Assembly: GCA_963739235.1 (NCBI GenBank)
Contig: CAVTZY010000023.1
Location: 62,001-126,000, forward strand
DNA length: 64,000 nucleotides
DNA from: JAFNAG01 sp963739235
Lineage (GTDB): Bacteria > Acidobacteriota > UBA6911
Direction of reading: 5' to 3'
Both the position numbers and the translations under genes were made by a program. The notes beneath the pieces were generated by a model. That model was not told the DNA's origin. It saw only the letters and a list, made by a program, of their open reading frames with translations, and did not search any database. This document shows positions 42,598 through 52,182 of the stretch, in pieces (position 1 is the stretch's first letter; each line of letters starts with the position of its first letter).

Positions 42598-43350
42598 CTA
42601 CCGCAGCTTGAAAGGTACTGTCACCGTGGTAATCACAGGCACCGCTGTTCCGTCGATGAAGGTCGGGGAGTAGCGCCACAGCTTGACGGCCTCGACGGCT
42701 GCCAGCTGAAGCAATGGATGGCCGCTTCGAATCACCAGGACTTTGGATACTTCTCCTTGTTCGTTGATCGTTACTTCCAGGAGACTCTGCCCGCTTACGC
42801 CTGCTCTCTTAGCCAGTTCCGGGTACACGGGCTCAACCCGGCAGATCAACCTCGACTCCTGGGCATCCGCGCTGACATGGATGGGTTCACGTTTCGGAGG
42901 CTCTGGAGCGGGTAATCCTGCGCTGCCGATTGTGCCGATGGACGCCAGCGTTACGACCCGATAGGAATCACCGGATTTTCTCAGGACTGCGCCGTTGTTG
43001 TGTAGGACCCCTTCGAATAGCCTGCGCAGAGACTCCTGGGACATGGGGGCGGTGGTTCGAATCGTAACCGAGCCATGCACATCGGGATCGATCTGAATCG
43101 ATGAGATCGAGAGCATGGGGCCGACAGCTCCAATAAAATCCGCCAAGAGCACGCCGTCGTAGTTGATCAGGATCTGGCCGCCTGATTGGACCTTTCCGGG
43201 CACATTCTGTATAGGCGGAGTTTGCGCCTGCACAGATGAGTCCGCTGATGGCGTGACAGCCGTAGGAAAGCAGCATATGGTTTGGCCGCCGGTTCCAAAC
43301 AAAGGAGCTGCGGCTGCTGTGAGAAGGACGATTTGCAGGAATCTAACCAT
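42598..43350 (-). CDS. TonB C-terminal-domain protein with secretin-N-like domain
   Basis: 250 residues from ATG 43350 (GGAGG eight bases upstream on the minus strand); a GTG at 43359 is possible. N-terminal signal peptide (MVRFLQIVLLTAAAAPLFG). Residues about 55-130 resemble the secretin/TonB short N-terminal domain (GGQILINYDGVLLADFIGAV, SVTIRTTAPMSQESLRRLF). The C-terminal 90 residues are a TonB C-terminal domain (VYPELAKRAGVSGQSLLEVT, AAVEAVKLWRYSP). It lacks the N-terminal anchor and Pro-rich stretch of a real TonB, so it is more likely a periplasmic protein than an energy transducer. Confidence 0.8.
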   Translation of the reverse strand: MVRFLQIVLLTAAAAPLFGTGGQTICCFPTAVTPSADSSVQAQTPPIQNVPGKVQSGGQILINYDGVLLADFIGAVGPMLSISSIQIDPDVHGSVTIRTTAPMSQESLRRLFEGVLHNNGAVLRKSGDSYRVVTLASIGTIGSAGLPAPEPPKREPIHVSADAQESRLICRVEPVYPELAKRAGVSGQSLLEVTINEQGEVSKVLVIRSGHPLLQLAAVEAVKLWRYSPTFIDGTAVPVITTVTVPFKLR

Positions 43351-43688
43351 AACGGACACCTCCGGCTGGATTTGTGGAGATAGACAAGGTTGGCTGGAAT
43401 AAGTTCCATAGAATCATTGATTGTGCAGTCAGGATCATTCACAAAACAACAAATCCGCTTTGGCGGCAGACAGTGTCACCAGTCTCGTTGGCGGCCAAAG
43501 CGCTCTGTCGTAGTAAGGTAACGGTTAACGGCCAAACCGGGAACTGTCGAGAGCGGAGAGAACAGAATGACGGCAGACGCGTCTCCGCTTAGATTTCCCG
43601 GCACCTGGCCCTGCGAAGAAGCTGAATATTTGCATTAGGGCAGCCATTCCCGCCATTTCTGCAGGAAACGGGTGCCAGGATTGTTCGA
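43351..43688. other. Intergenic region
   Basis: About 340 bases between the TonB-like gene and the end of the split permease gene. Holds the RBS and presumably the promoter of the former; nothing else seen. Confidence 0.4.
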
Positions 43689-45018
43689 CTACCGCGGCGG
43701 CAACACGTAATCCTTCAATTGCGCGAGTGGGAATTCAAAACGGACCAATGCGCTTCCGGCCGGAGAACGGCTGGAGACAGTGATTTGCGCTGATGAGAGC
43801 AATTCCTCAGGAATTCGCCAACTTCTGCCCGCTCGCTGCGCGGGCGTTCCTGCCGGGGCGACTGAGAAGAATGCATCGCGATGGTTGAGCGGCGAGAGCC
43901 AAATCATTGATGGATACTGCGAGCTGGAATAGGCACCACCCAGGAAACTCGACCAGGGGCCAAGCCCCTGCTCGCCGCTGGACGGTACGGCCAGCCTCAC
44001 TGGGATTAGAAAGGGAATGTCTCTCGGTGACTCGCAGTCTACCTTTAGTCCTGTTTCAAAGTCCGAAGGCTGGGTCATGCTGGAGCACTTCCCCCATCCT
44101 GACAAGTCCATTTGCGTCCCGATGGGCATCGTGACCTCGGCGCCGCGTGTGAGGTAGTCAATCCGGATCACACCTCTGACAATGGCGTTGCTATTCTGGA
44201 GACGGGTATAGACGGCGCGATCTATCCTCACAAACAGCCTCGACAGCACTTGGTCGGTGTAAACGGTGACAGAAGCTTGGACAACGGGGCGCCTTGCAGG
44301 GGCGTACCCGGGGTTGATCATGGCCGAGTAGTGCGCGCCGGCGCCGTCGTCGATTATGAGTTCCGTCAGGCTTCCGCGAGCAACCTGGCCGCCGGGAAGT
44401 CCCGAGAATTCAATAGGGGCCAAGATGGTCACCGCGCCTCCGGCGTTGGCGAAGTACCTCAAGTTTGAGGGCTTCCCTGAGGCTATGCGAACGACGGGTT
44501 GGCTGGGGAACGTGGCGGGCAACAGGGCGCAGTCAATCGCCGCGGCGGTATTGCGAGGCAGTTCAGCGAAGGCCAGGGACGCACAGACCACAGCGGCGAT
44601 GCCAATCCCACGGGACAACGTCGTCCTCCGCCGGGAGAATTGCAGAAAAATCAATGCCAAAGCTCCTGCCGTAATCAGTAGCAATGCGAGAAGGCGGTAG
44701 GCAAGCGGCTCTCCGAAATATTCTGGAGAAGGCGACGCGATTCCTCCGACGTAAGCGTTCATCAGGACTACCCCCGCCCCGATCAGCAGCCCTATCAGAA
44801 CAAATTGGGCGACGTTTCTGGTTACCGTCGCCACAGCAGTAGCCGGAAGCGTAAGCGCAACCAACACGAGGAGCTGCTTCCAGAGCAGGTGGGGGAGAAA
44901 CTGCAAAGGCGAGAATCCCCGGGCGGCCAGGATGTACGCATCGGCCACGAAATACGGGATGTGGATGCAGGCTAGCCCCAAAGCCAGCGTGATTTTTTAA
45001 GCGAAAGGATGAAATAGA

Positions 45019-45094
45019 CCTGGAATGTGCATCATTATTGGTTATAATAGGAAGTTGCACATTGCCAATACAACCAAAAGGAGTACATTCCAGG
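45019..45094. promoter_or_regulatory. Leader inverted repeat ahead of IS1380 transposase
   Basis: CCTGGAATGT at 45019-45028 and exact complement ACATTCCAGG at 45085-45094, the latter ending in the GTG start codon. A transcript entering from outside would pair the start region; one starting inside (TATAAT at 45042-45047 with upstream TTATTG) would not. Classical protection of IS elements against read-through, here inferred. Confidence 0.5.
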
Positions 45095-46599
45095 TGAACA
45101 AAAGAAACCACAAAATCTACCTCAAAGACAAGCAAAATCTCGAAGCCCGATTGGAACGGAAGCAGTTTCCAGACCAGCCAGATCCCATGTTCAAAGACTC
45201 GAACATCCATTACGAGATTTCCGAGAGAACCCGTGCCGTCGGCTGCGGCGGCATCGGGGCTATGCACAAGCTGGTATGCAAGCTGGGATTGGATGGGGCG
45301 ATCAACCAGAACGTCATATTGCTCCAGGTCCACGTTCCGTATTGGGAATCGGATCACGTGTTGAACATCGCCTACAACGTGCTCACCGGCGGCACCTGTC
45401 TGGAAGATATCGAGCGGCTGCGCAATGATGAGACTTATATGAACGCCCTCGGAGCCGACAGAATTCCGGATCCCACCACGGCGGGAGATTTCCTGCGACG
45501 ATTCGACGAAGAGTGGATATTCGGGCTCCAGGAGACGTTCAACGAAACGCGGCGCAAGGTTTGGAGTTTGCAGGATGGTTCCTTCCGGAAGGAAGCCATC
45601 ATCGATGTGGACGGCACGGTTGCCGAAACTACAGGCCAATGCAAAGAAGGAATGAACATTGCCTATAACGGGATCTGGGGCTACTCTCCGTTGATCGTGA
45701 CTCTGGCCAACACAAGCGAGGTTCTCTATCTGGTAAACCGGCCCGGCAACCGCCCCTCTTCCGACGGAGCTGCTGAATGGATGGACCGCGCGATTGATCT
45801 CGTGGATCCGGTGTTCCAGAAGGTCTGGCTGCGGGGCGACACGGATTTCTCCTTGACCAGCAACTTTGATCGATGGGACGAGAAGGCTGGTTTTGTCTTC
45901 GGCTACGACGCCAAAAAGAATCTCGTCGACATGGCGGATGCCCTGCCGGCGGGCCATTGGCAGGTGCTCCAACGGCCTCCGCGCTATGAGGTCAGGACCG
46001 AAGAGAGGCGCCGTCCTGAGAACGTGAAGGAACAGGTGGTCAAGCAAAGGGAGTTCGAGAACATCCGCCTGGAGAGTGAGCAAGTTGCCGAGTTCGACTA
46101 TCGACCGGGGCACTGCAAAAAGACCTATCGGATGGTTGTCGTGCGGAAAAACCTGACGATTGAAAAGGGAGAACGCCGACTGTTCGACGATGTGCGATAT
46201 TTTTTCTATATCACCAACGATCGCGCAATGGGCATGCAGGAAGTCGTCTTTTTCGCCAACGACCGCTGCAACCAGGAAAACGTTATTGGCCAACTCAAGA
46301 ACGGCGTCAATGCATTGCGCATGCCCTCGGACGGTTTGGTGTCGAATTGGGCTTACATGGTCATCGCCGCACTGGCATGGAATCTGAAAGCTTGGTATGG
46401 CCTGGTGACCCTGTCGCCCGTGACACGCCGGGACATCTTGCGCATGGAATTCAAGCGATTCCTGGCGAGCTTCATCCAAATACCATGTCAAATTGTGCAG
46501 ACTGGCCGGCGCCTGATATTTCGTATTCTCAGTTACAGCAAGCATCTGGAAGCGTTCTTCTCCACGTTCGACCGAATACGGGAGCTCAAGTTTTCATGA
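45094..46599 (+). CDS. IS1380-family transposase
   Basis: 501 residues from GTG 45094, preceded by AAGGAG at 45078-45083; a frame-consistent GTG at 45025 lies in the leader. DDE transposase of the IS1380 family: DGAINQNVILLQVHVPYWES, SDHVLNIAYNVLTGGTCLED, IPDPTTAGDFLRRF, EAIIDVDGTVAETTGQCKEG (first Asp), KVWLRGDTDFSLTSNFDRWD (second Asp), RCNQENVIGQLKNGVNALRM (Glu) and MVIAALAWNLKAW. Full length, no lesions seen, so the element is probably active or recently active. Confidence 0.93.
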   Translation: MNKRNHKIYLKDKQNLEARLERKQFPDQPDPMFKDSNIHYEISERTRAVGCGGIGAMHKLVCKLGLDGAINQNVILLQVHVPYWESDHVLNIAYNVLTGGTCLEDIERLRNDETYMNALGADRIPDPTTAGDFLRRFDEEWIFGLQETFNETRRKVWSLQDGSFRKEAIIDVDGTVAETTGQCKEGMNIAYNGIWGYSPLIVTLANTSEVLYLVNRPGNRPSSDGAAEWMDRAIDLVDPVFQKVWLRGDTDFSLTSNFDRWDEKAGFVFGYDAKKNLVDMADALPAGHWQVLQRPPRYEVRTEERRRPENVKEQVVKQREFENIRLESEQVAEFDYRPGHCKKTYRMVVVRKNLTIEKGERRLFDDVRYFFYITNDRAMGMQEVVFFANDRCNQENVIGQLKNGVNALRMPSDGLVSNWAYMVIAALAWNLKAWYGLVTLSPVTRRDILRMEFKRFLASFIQIPCQIVQTGRRLIFRILSYSKHLEAFFSTFDRIRELKFS

Positions 46600-47116
46600 T
46601 CCAGGGCGTCGGCAATATCCCGGTTTGCCGGCGCAAATGATAAAAAGGGAGAAAGGGGCGCATCGAAGACAGACAAGCCAAATAAAAAGGTAGAGAACAG
46701 GAGGCGGAAGTCTGTCTTCAATGTGTGTTGTTGTGTCAATGGGCAAAAATCAGGGCGGGGAAAATGGCCAGCGATTACGAAGAACTACGACCCCCGCGAT
46801 CATGTTCAAACCTCGCTTGTTTTGGGGCTAGCACGAACAACGCCTTCGCCGCGAGCAGCGAGCGCCAACGACACGGGAGCGCCAGCCAAAACTGACGGTC
46901 ACCCACATGTGGGTCCTCGATTACAACGATGCCTGCCAGGAACGCCCATGCGAGCGGCAAAAGCAGATTGAGCCATCCCTCCGCCGGACTGGGATGCGCA
47001 TCCACTCGCCAACGGTCCTCGAATACGAACCAGACCAGCAGGATCCAACTCGCCAGCGCCTGTGGCCAGAATCTCCGAATGTCCTTTTTGAAGATGTGCC
47101 AGATTTGTCGCATTGC

Positions 47117-48007
47117 CTATCTCCCTTTGGCGGATTTGGCCAACGCTAGGAACATCATTCGCAGCGGAACGGGCCGCACGGAAACGTCGCGGATTCCGGT
47201 GAAGCGGCGGCGGATTTCGGGCTCGGTCCTGGCCGCGTCGAATTGTGAATCGGTGAAGCGCGCTACCGTGCCAGCGATCTGGGGGTTCAGCCACGCGGTC
47301 GGCAAGTTGCGAGGCAGTTCGGCGGGATTCTCCAGCACGACCTCTACCTCGCGGAATCGGTCCGAAAGCGCGCTCATCTCCTCAACGAATTCGAGGCGGC
47401 CCTGATCTAAGTACGCCACATGCGTCGCGAAGCTCTCGATTTCGCCCAAATCGTGTGATGCCAGGAACACAGTAGTTTCACCGCTACGTTCGACAACGGT
47501 TTCGATGAGCTGTTCGCGGACCAGCATATCCAGGCCGCTAAAGGGCTCATCGAGAATTAGCAGCTGTGGCCGGTACGCGAGCGCTGCGGCCAGCGCGGCT
47601 TTCACTTTCATGCCCCGGGAGAGACTCTTCAGCGGCCGGTCCAGCGGAAGCTCATAGGCGCGGACGAGGTCTTTCAGATCCTCATCGCGCCAGCCCGGGT
47701 AAAACTCCTTGCAGAAGGAAAAGAAGTAGCCGACCCGCATCCATTCCGGCAAGCGGCGATTTTCGGAGACATAGCCGATCTGTGCCAACTCGCGTGGGCC
47801 GAGCATACGGGAATCCACATCCAGAATCTCCGCCTGGCCCGCCGTCGGGCGGATCAGATTCATGAAGATCTTGATCAATGTGGTTTTGCCGGCGCCATTG
47901 GGACCGACCAAGGCAAAGACGCTGCCGGCGGGGGTCTCAAGCGTGAAATCCGCGAGCGCCTGAACGTGTCCGAACTTCTTCGCGAGCCCTTGCGTTCGTA
48001 TGATCAT
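47117..48007 (-). CDS. ABC transporter ATP-binding protein
   Basis: 296 residues. Walker A GPNGAGKTT (35-43), signature LSRGMKVKAALAAALA, Walker B LLILDEPFSGLD and switch VFLASHDLGEIESFA. The class is the short ABC-2/YtrB-type that goes with GntR-YtrA regulators: the GntR gene ends one base upstream and the permease gene starts three bases downstream, so the three form an operon. With its permease gene broken by IS1380 the transporter is probably non-functional unless another permease substitutes. A C-terminal 80-residue extension (ENPAELPRNLPTAWLNPQIA) is common in this class. Confidence 0.93.
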   Translation of the reverse strand: MIIRTQGLAKKFGHVQALADFTLETPAGSVFALVGPNGAGKTTLIKIFMNLIRPTAGQAEILDVDSRMLGPRELAQIGYVSENRRLPEWMRVGYFFSFCKEFYPGWRDEDLKDLVRAYELPLDRPLKSLSRGMKVKAALAAALAYRPQLLILDEPFSGLDMLVREQLIETVVERSGETTVFLASHDLGEIESFATHVAYLDQGRLEFVEEMSALSDRFREVEVVLENPAELPRNLPTAWLNPQIAGTVARFTDSQFDAARTEPEIRRRFTGIRDVSVRPVPLRMMFLALAKSAKGR

Positions 48008-48008
48008 C

Positions 48009-48410
48009 TCAACCCCTCACCAGTCTCTCCACGCGCTGCAACTTGCGCCATTGTTCACCAAGCAGCGTCTGCATCTCTTCCAGGCTCACGCCCAGCCTCA
48101 TGGCCTCGACGGCCAGTTGCTCTACGTCGCCGCTCAAAAGGCGTGAGCGTTCATTGCGCGCTGAGGGCGGCGGCTGGGCCACCACCGTGCCAATGCCAGG
48201 GCGCACCTCCAGCAAGCCTTCCTGCTTCAACACCGCGACGACCTTCTGCGCAGTGTTGGCGTGGATCTTCATGGCTACGCTTAAAGCGCGTACGGAAGGA
48301 AACGGATCGCCCGGCCGGAGCTTTCCCGAGATGATAGCCTTCTTGGCCGCGAAGGCCACCTGCTCGTGCACCGGAATGCCTGATTGCAGAGTAAAGTGAA
48401 ATGGGACCAT
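48009..48410 (-). CDS. GntR-family regulator (YtrA subfamily)
   Basis: 133 residues from ATG 48410. N-terminal winged helix GIPVHEQVAFAAKKAIISGK, LRPGDPFPSVRALSVAMKIH, ANTAQKVVAVLKQEGLLEVR and GIGTVVAQPP, with a short C-terminal helix instead of a ligand-binding domain, as in YtrA-type repressors. First gene of the operon with the ABC ATPase and permease. An inverted repeat sits immediately upstream of its start, so autorepression is likely. The in-frame stretch upstream of 48410 looks non-coding. Confidence 0.9.
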   Translation of the reverse strand: MVPFHFTLQSGIPVHEQVAFAAKKAIISGKLRPGDPFPSVRALSVAMKIHANTAQKVVAVLKQEGLLEVRPGIGTVVAQPPPSARNERSRLLSGDVEQLAVEAMRLGVSLEEMQTLLGEQWRKLQRVERLVRG

Positions 48411-48412
48411 GA

Positions 48413-48435
48413 GTGTACCATGCACCATGTTACAC
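48413..48435. promoter_or_regulatory. Candidate GntR/YtrA operator
   Basis: GTGTACCATG, spacer CAC, CATGTTACAC: 10-bp dyad with one mismatch, two bases upstream of the start of the GntR gene. Fits the GTnTAC...-type sites reported for YtrA-like repressors. Confidence 0.6.
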
Positions 48436-49065
48436 ATGTAATGCAAGAGTATTTTGGGGCAGTTCCTTCGGGCTGCGGGGCGCCCTATGCAATAGGGTGA
48501 ATATGTCCCCGAAAGCTGCCTCCAGCGATCCGACTCGGGTGCAGAACGCAGAAGAATCCCGGTATCGAGTACGAAGTTCGCATTGTTCTTGCTATTGCGC
48601 GACAAATGGGTCGCCTGCAGCGAGGCGTGCCCGAGGGAGACCTGTGCTTTGAGAAAGAGGCCGCATCCAGCTTGTTCCGCCTATCTGTATCAACTGCCCG
48701 TGAAGGTGCGCAATTGCGGATGTTCCTTCATTCGGCTACCCGATATAGGAGCTTTTCGTCAAAATTGGGTTCCAGGCGGACGAACGCCGTAACCGTATAA
48801 GTGACATGCGGTGCCAGTCGAGTGCCACAGTGGCCAACCACCTTTCCGAGATCGCGACTTCTCAGGCAAGTGACCGTTGCCGAACCTGCTATAAGCTGAG
48901 GTGCTCCCAAGATCCGAATCCAATTGCACGGTTCTGGTGTAGCATGCGGGGAAAATAGAAGCGCGGGCCGCGAAGTCGACACATTGCCTCTTATCAGCCA
49001 CTGGAGAAGGGGGGCAGAGTGAGATCACCCACAACGAAATCGGTGCGAAAGGCAGCCAATCCCAG
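48436..49065. other. Gene-free region
   Basis: About 630 bases upstream of the GntR operon and after the end of the PD40 lipoprotein. No supported gene. The part 48860-49060 resembles 39095-39235 (shared GAAGTCGACACATTGCCT-like block and a later GCGAAAGGCAGCCAATC-like block), a weak dispersed repeat. Confidence 0.4.
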
Positions 49066-50163
49066 CTATCCTCGGCGCGCCAGCATCGGCGACAGACAGA
49101 AATTGGAAGAGCTATTCTTGATAGTGATGGTCTTGCGGTTCCGGCCATCCAGGCCGATAGAGTATATGATCCACAGGCCCGAATCATTGGAGCAAAACAT
49201 CACTTTTTTGCCGTCCGGCGTGAAAATGGCATTCGCGATGCGCTGCAAACCTGCTTCTACCGAGAGTATGACCTGCTTGCGTCCGCTCGGGTCGATGAGG
49301 AACGCGGCGTTGGCTGACTGCAGCAGCAGCATGCTGCCATCCAACGACCAAAGGACATAGGAAACAGTCTGTTCAACCACGCATCTTTTCCCGGTACCGT
49401 CGGCATCGATGACATAAACACCGGTATCCTTGGCGTCTGCATCGGGCTTCGGGTATGCGACGTACGCGATGGTCTTTCCGTCGGGAGACCAGGCGGGGCG
49501 GAAATCAATGGTCGAGCCATCCGTCAATCGTTCACTTTTCGCGCCATCGGGACTCATGACATAGATCCCGCAGTTTTCCCCGATCCCGAAGCCTACTGCC
49601 AGGCGAGTGCCATCAGGCGACCATGAGGCAGAGCAATTCCGTCCTGATCCACGCAATTGGATTATGCTGCCGGTCTGCAGATCAAGCACGTACGCGAAAG
49701 CCAGCGGGTTTCTGGATCCGTTGAGTACTTCCGGCGAGTCCCGGTCGGGGCCTTCATATGCAGAGATGAAGAAGAGGTGCCGATTGTCGGGCGCCCAGGC
49801 GAAGTCCATGACGGGAAAATCAAGGAGCCGTCTCTGGTTTTCGTCTGTCGCATCCATAACGTAAAGCAAATACTCATCGGTCATGCGGTATTTCTTGAGG
49901 ATGTCCTCGTCCTGGCCTCGCACGGTGTAGAACGCGATCCTCTTCCCGTCCGGAGACCAGGATGCGAACCGGACCTGTGCCATCCTGTCTTCGACGAGAA
50001 CTTTCGAGTCGGTTGTGTCGGAATTCATCGAGATGATGCCAACTTGTCCTCGAGTGCTCGATGCGAATGCGATTTTGTAACCTTCCGAACCCCCGGGAGG
50101 CTGCGAGCATCCCGCGAAAAGAAGAAGGAGGCAAAACGCAATCCACATTGCTGTCCTGTTCAC
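49066..50163 (-). CDS. TolB/PD40-type propeller lipoprotein
   Basis: 365 residues. Lipobox LFAGC at residues 15-19 after a hydrophobic signal, so lipid-anchored. Repeated PD40 blades: FASWSPDGKRIAFYTVRG, FAWAPDNRHLFFISAYE, ASWSPDGTRLAVGFGIG, PAWSPDGKTIAYVAYP, AIFTPDGKKVMFCSND. Such propellers bind partner proteins or ligands in the cell envelope; no enzymatic residues stand out. Single gene, with about 490 bases of apparently non-coding DNA upstream. Confidence 0.85.
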   Translation of the reverse strand: MNRTAMWIAFCLLLLFAGCSQPPGGSEGYKIAFASSTRGQVGIISMNSDTTDSKVLVEDRMAQVRFASWSPDGKRIAFYTVRGQDEDILKKYRMTDEYLLYVMDATDENQRRLLDFPVMDFAWAPDNRHLFFISAYEGPDRDSPEVLNGSRNPLAFAYVLDLQTGSIIQLRGSGRNCSASWSPDGTRLAVGFGIGENCGIYVMSPDGAKSERLTDGSTIDFRPAWSPDGKTIAYVAYPKPDADAKDTGVYVIDADGTGKRCVVEQTVSYVLWSLDGSMLLLQSANAAFLIDPSGRKQVILSVEAGLQRIANAIFTPDGKKVMFCSNDSGLWIIYSIGLDGRNRKTITIKNSSSNFCLSPMLARRG

Positions 50164-50645
50164 TGTCGCACCTCAATAAACCTGATCCATTTCCGTCCAA
50201 GACGGTGACTACCGATGATACACCCGTCTTCATGCCTCGGGGATGTGAAACCTGTCGATGAGGATGTCGGGCTCCCCAGAAGAATGTGCGGATCTGCTTG
50301 AGGAGTGCGCACAAACTGCGTTATAGGATCATAGGTCACAGCCAAGCCAGCAGGATATTACTGCTCACGACGCAGTTCTGGCCTTGATCCATCGACTAGC
50401 ACCGAATCACGGATTGGCTCTACAAAAACAAGAACTACCAGCAATCAATTGGTTGTGAAATGGCGACACCGTGATATTGACCCGGTGCAGGATTAATCCT
50501 CCACGGGCAGCCAGTTTCCGGTATCGCGACTACACGGCCAAGTGACCGAGAGCGATGGCGGGTTAACTTCCCAGATCGGGACTTCGGGATAGTGTTGTTC
50601 CGATTTAGCATTCAGGAGTGAGGGTGAAACTCTCAAGTAAGCCTG
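50164..50645. other. Intergenic region left of the MITE
   Basis: About 480 bases with no convincing gene. Likely contains the promoter of the PD40 lipoprotein. A block ATCGCGACTACACGGCCAAG recalls sequence near 48855. Confidence 0.35.
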
Positions 50646-50650
50646 CTAAG

Positions 50651-50902
50651 TACTCGTGTTCACAATTACGCTAACGTCTGCTGGCGGGCTCCAAAGATGT
50701 TTGCTGTAAACAGGTTTCCTTTTTCAAGGACGCACATCCTGACAGAAGTTGACAGCCCGCCAGCCCTTCGGGCGCCGGCGGGGCGGCCCTGTCTGCTTTG
50801 TCGCTCCTCCTCGACGATGGCCGGCATCGCCTTCGTCGTCGCTTCGCGCATCCAGGGCCGCCGCGCTCGGCGCATACGTTACCGTAATTGTGAACACGAG
50901 TA
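50651..50902. mobile_element. 252-bp MITE-like element with 27-bp terminal inverted repeats
   Basis: Left end TACTCGTGTTCACAATTACG then CTAACGT; right end is the reverse complement with a single mismatch (G for C) over 27 bp. Flanked by direct repeats CTAAG at 50646-50650 and 50903-50907. Internal inverted repeat CTGGCGGGCT (50681-50690)/AGCCCGCCAG (50754-50763). No transposase frame inside, so it would need a transposase in trans. No element with matching ends is in the window. Confidence 0.85.
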
Positions 50903-52182
50903 CTAAGATTCTATGGGCTGGAGGCTCATCCGCCTGATTCACGAACATAGAACTACCGATCTCTTTGGCGGAGGCTTCGTCGCCGGCACTGTAAGGTGGC
51001 CTAGCTACTGCGTTTTAGGTTACGCTTACGAACGCTTAGGGCGCTTTCTTCACCATCGCGTTGGCGAGTTTCTTTCGCCATTCGGTGGCCTTCTCCGGCT
51101 TGCCCCATGCTTCATAGAGTTGCACGATCCGCTCTCCAGCGTCCTTCACCCAATTCCTGAAGATCCATGACATCCCGACTTGGCGTTGTTTCATTCCCTC
51201 GTAGCCGGACACGAGCAACCGTTCCGCATCCGCATACCTTTTCTGCCCGGCGAGACTCGCTCCTAAGAAGTGTTCGGCTGCGAACCGTCTCCAGTGATCG
51301 GGGGTTGCCTTCTCTGCAAATCCGAGGCACTCCCTGAACTGCGCTTCCGCTTCGACATACCTATGCATTTGAAGTTGGACGAACCCCAGCCAGTTCATCG
51401 CGGCTAATGTCTGGGGATGTTCGTTACCTAGTTTGAGCCGCCGATTGGTTACAACATTCTTGAATAGCGGCTCGGCCTCCCCGTACCTGGCCTGTATGCT
51501 GTAAAGCTCCGCGAGATTGCTCATGGTTGCCAGCGTCTCTGGTTGATCCTCGCCCATGATCCGACGCCTAATCGTTAGCGCTCCGTTGAGCAGCTGCTCT
51601 GACTCTGGATACTTGCCTTCATACTCGTAGGCAATTGCCAGATTGTTCATGGCCGTAAGTGTTTTCGGATTTTCCGCGCCCAGCACGCGGAGATCGGTTT
51701 CCAAAGCCTCCTTGAGAAGCGGCGACGCCGCGGCGGACTTGCCCTCCATCAGGTAGGTGGCAGCTAAGTTGCCTATCGCCGTTAACGTGAAAGGGTGGTC
51801 CGAACCCAGCACGCGACGGCGGTAATCGAGTTGGGCAGCCTGGAGAGTTTCTGCTCGGGAGTATTTTGCCTGAAAAAAGTAAAGCGTCGCTAGGTTGCTG
51901 GCCGTGGACATTGTTTCGGGATGTTCCTCGCCCAAAACTTGGCGTTCCAATTCCAGGACCGTGGCATAAAGCGGTTCAGCTTTTTCATACTTCCCCTGGT
52001 TCTGAAAGCACAGGGCCAAGTTACTCATTGCATCCAGGGTATCTGGATGGCGCTCGCCGAGAATCCGGCGTAGGCCATCCAGAGCCTGAGTCAACAGCTC
52101 TTCAGCCCGCGCGTAGTTACCCTGGTCTAGGGAGGTTCGCCCTAGTCTGGTCAATGCCCTAAGCGCCTGCGCAAAAATAACT

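Larger units (their letters stand above)
44976..46827 (+). mobile_element. Complete IS1380-family insertion sequence (1852 bp)
   Basis: Ends CCCCAAAGCCAGCG (left) and, reverse-complemented, CCCCAAAACAAGCG (right), flanked by 4-bp direct repeats CTAG at 44972-44975 and 46828-46831. One transposase gene inside, intact. A hairpin GAAGACAGAC (46665-46674)/GTCTGTCTTC (46710-46719) lies between the transposase stop and the right end. Inserted in the ABC permease gene. Confidence 0.9.
43689..47113 (-). pseudogene. ABC permease gene split by IS1380
   Basis: The gene starts at ATG 47113 (MRQIWHIFKKDIRRFWPQAL) and stops at 43689 but is interrupted at residue ~96 by the IS at 44976-46827. Removing the IS and one CTAG copy joins ALFVL to ACIHIPYF in frame. 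The restored protein has about 525 residues: first helices LASWILLVWFVF, LLLPLAWAFLAGIVVI, after the junction ADAYILAARGFSPLQFLP, LVLVALTLPATAVATVTRN, VLIGLLIGAGVVLMNA and a large C-terminal extracytoplasmic part. ABC-2-like permease partner of the ATPase three bases upstream. Insertion inactivates it. Confidence 0.88.

Noticed and set aside
44563..46545. 660-codon minus-strand open frame across IS1380
   Set aside because: It is the antisense of the IS1380 transposase and runs through the element end into the permease remnant, so it cannot be a native gene.
50651..50902. MITE as an integron attC site
   Set aside because: The ends do not fit the RYYYAAC/GTTRRRY boxes, the size is too large, and there is a clear 5-bp target duplication.
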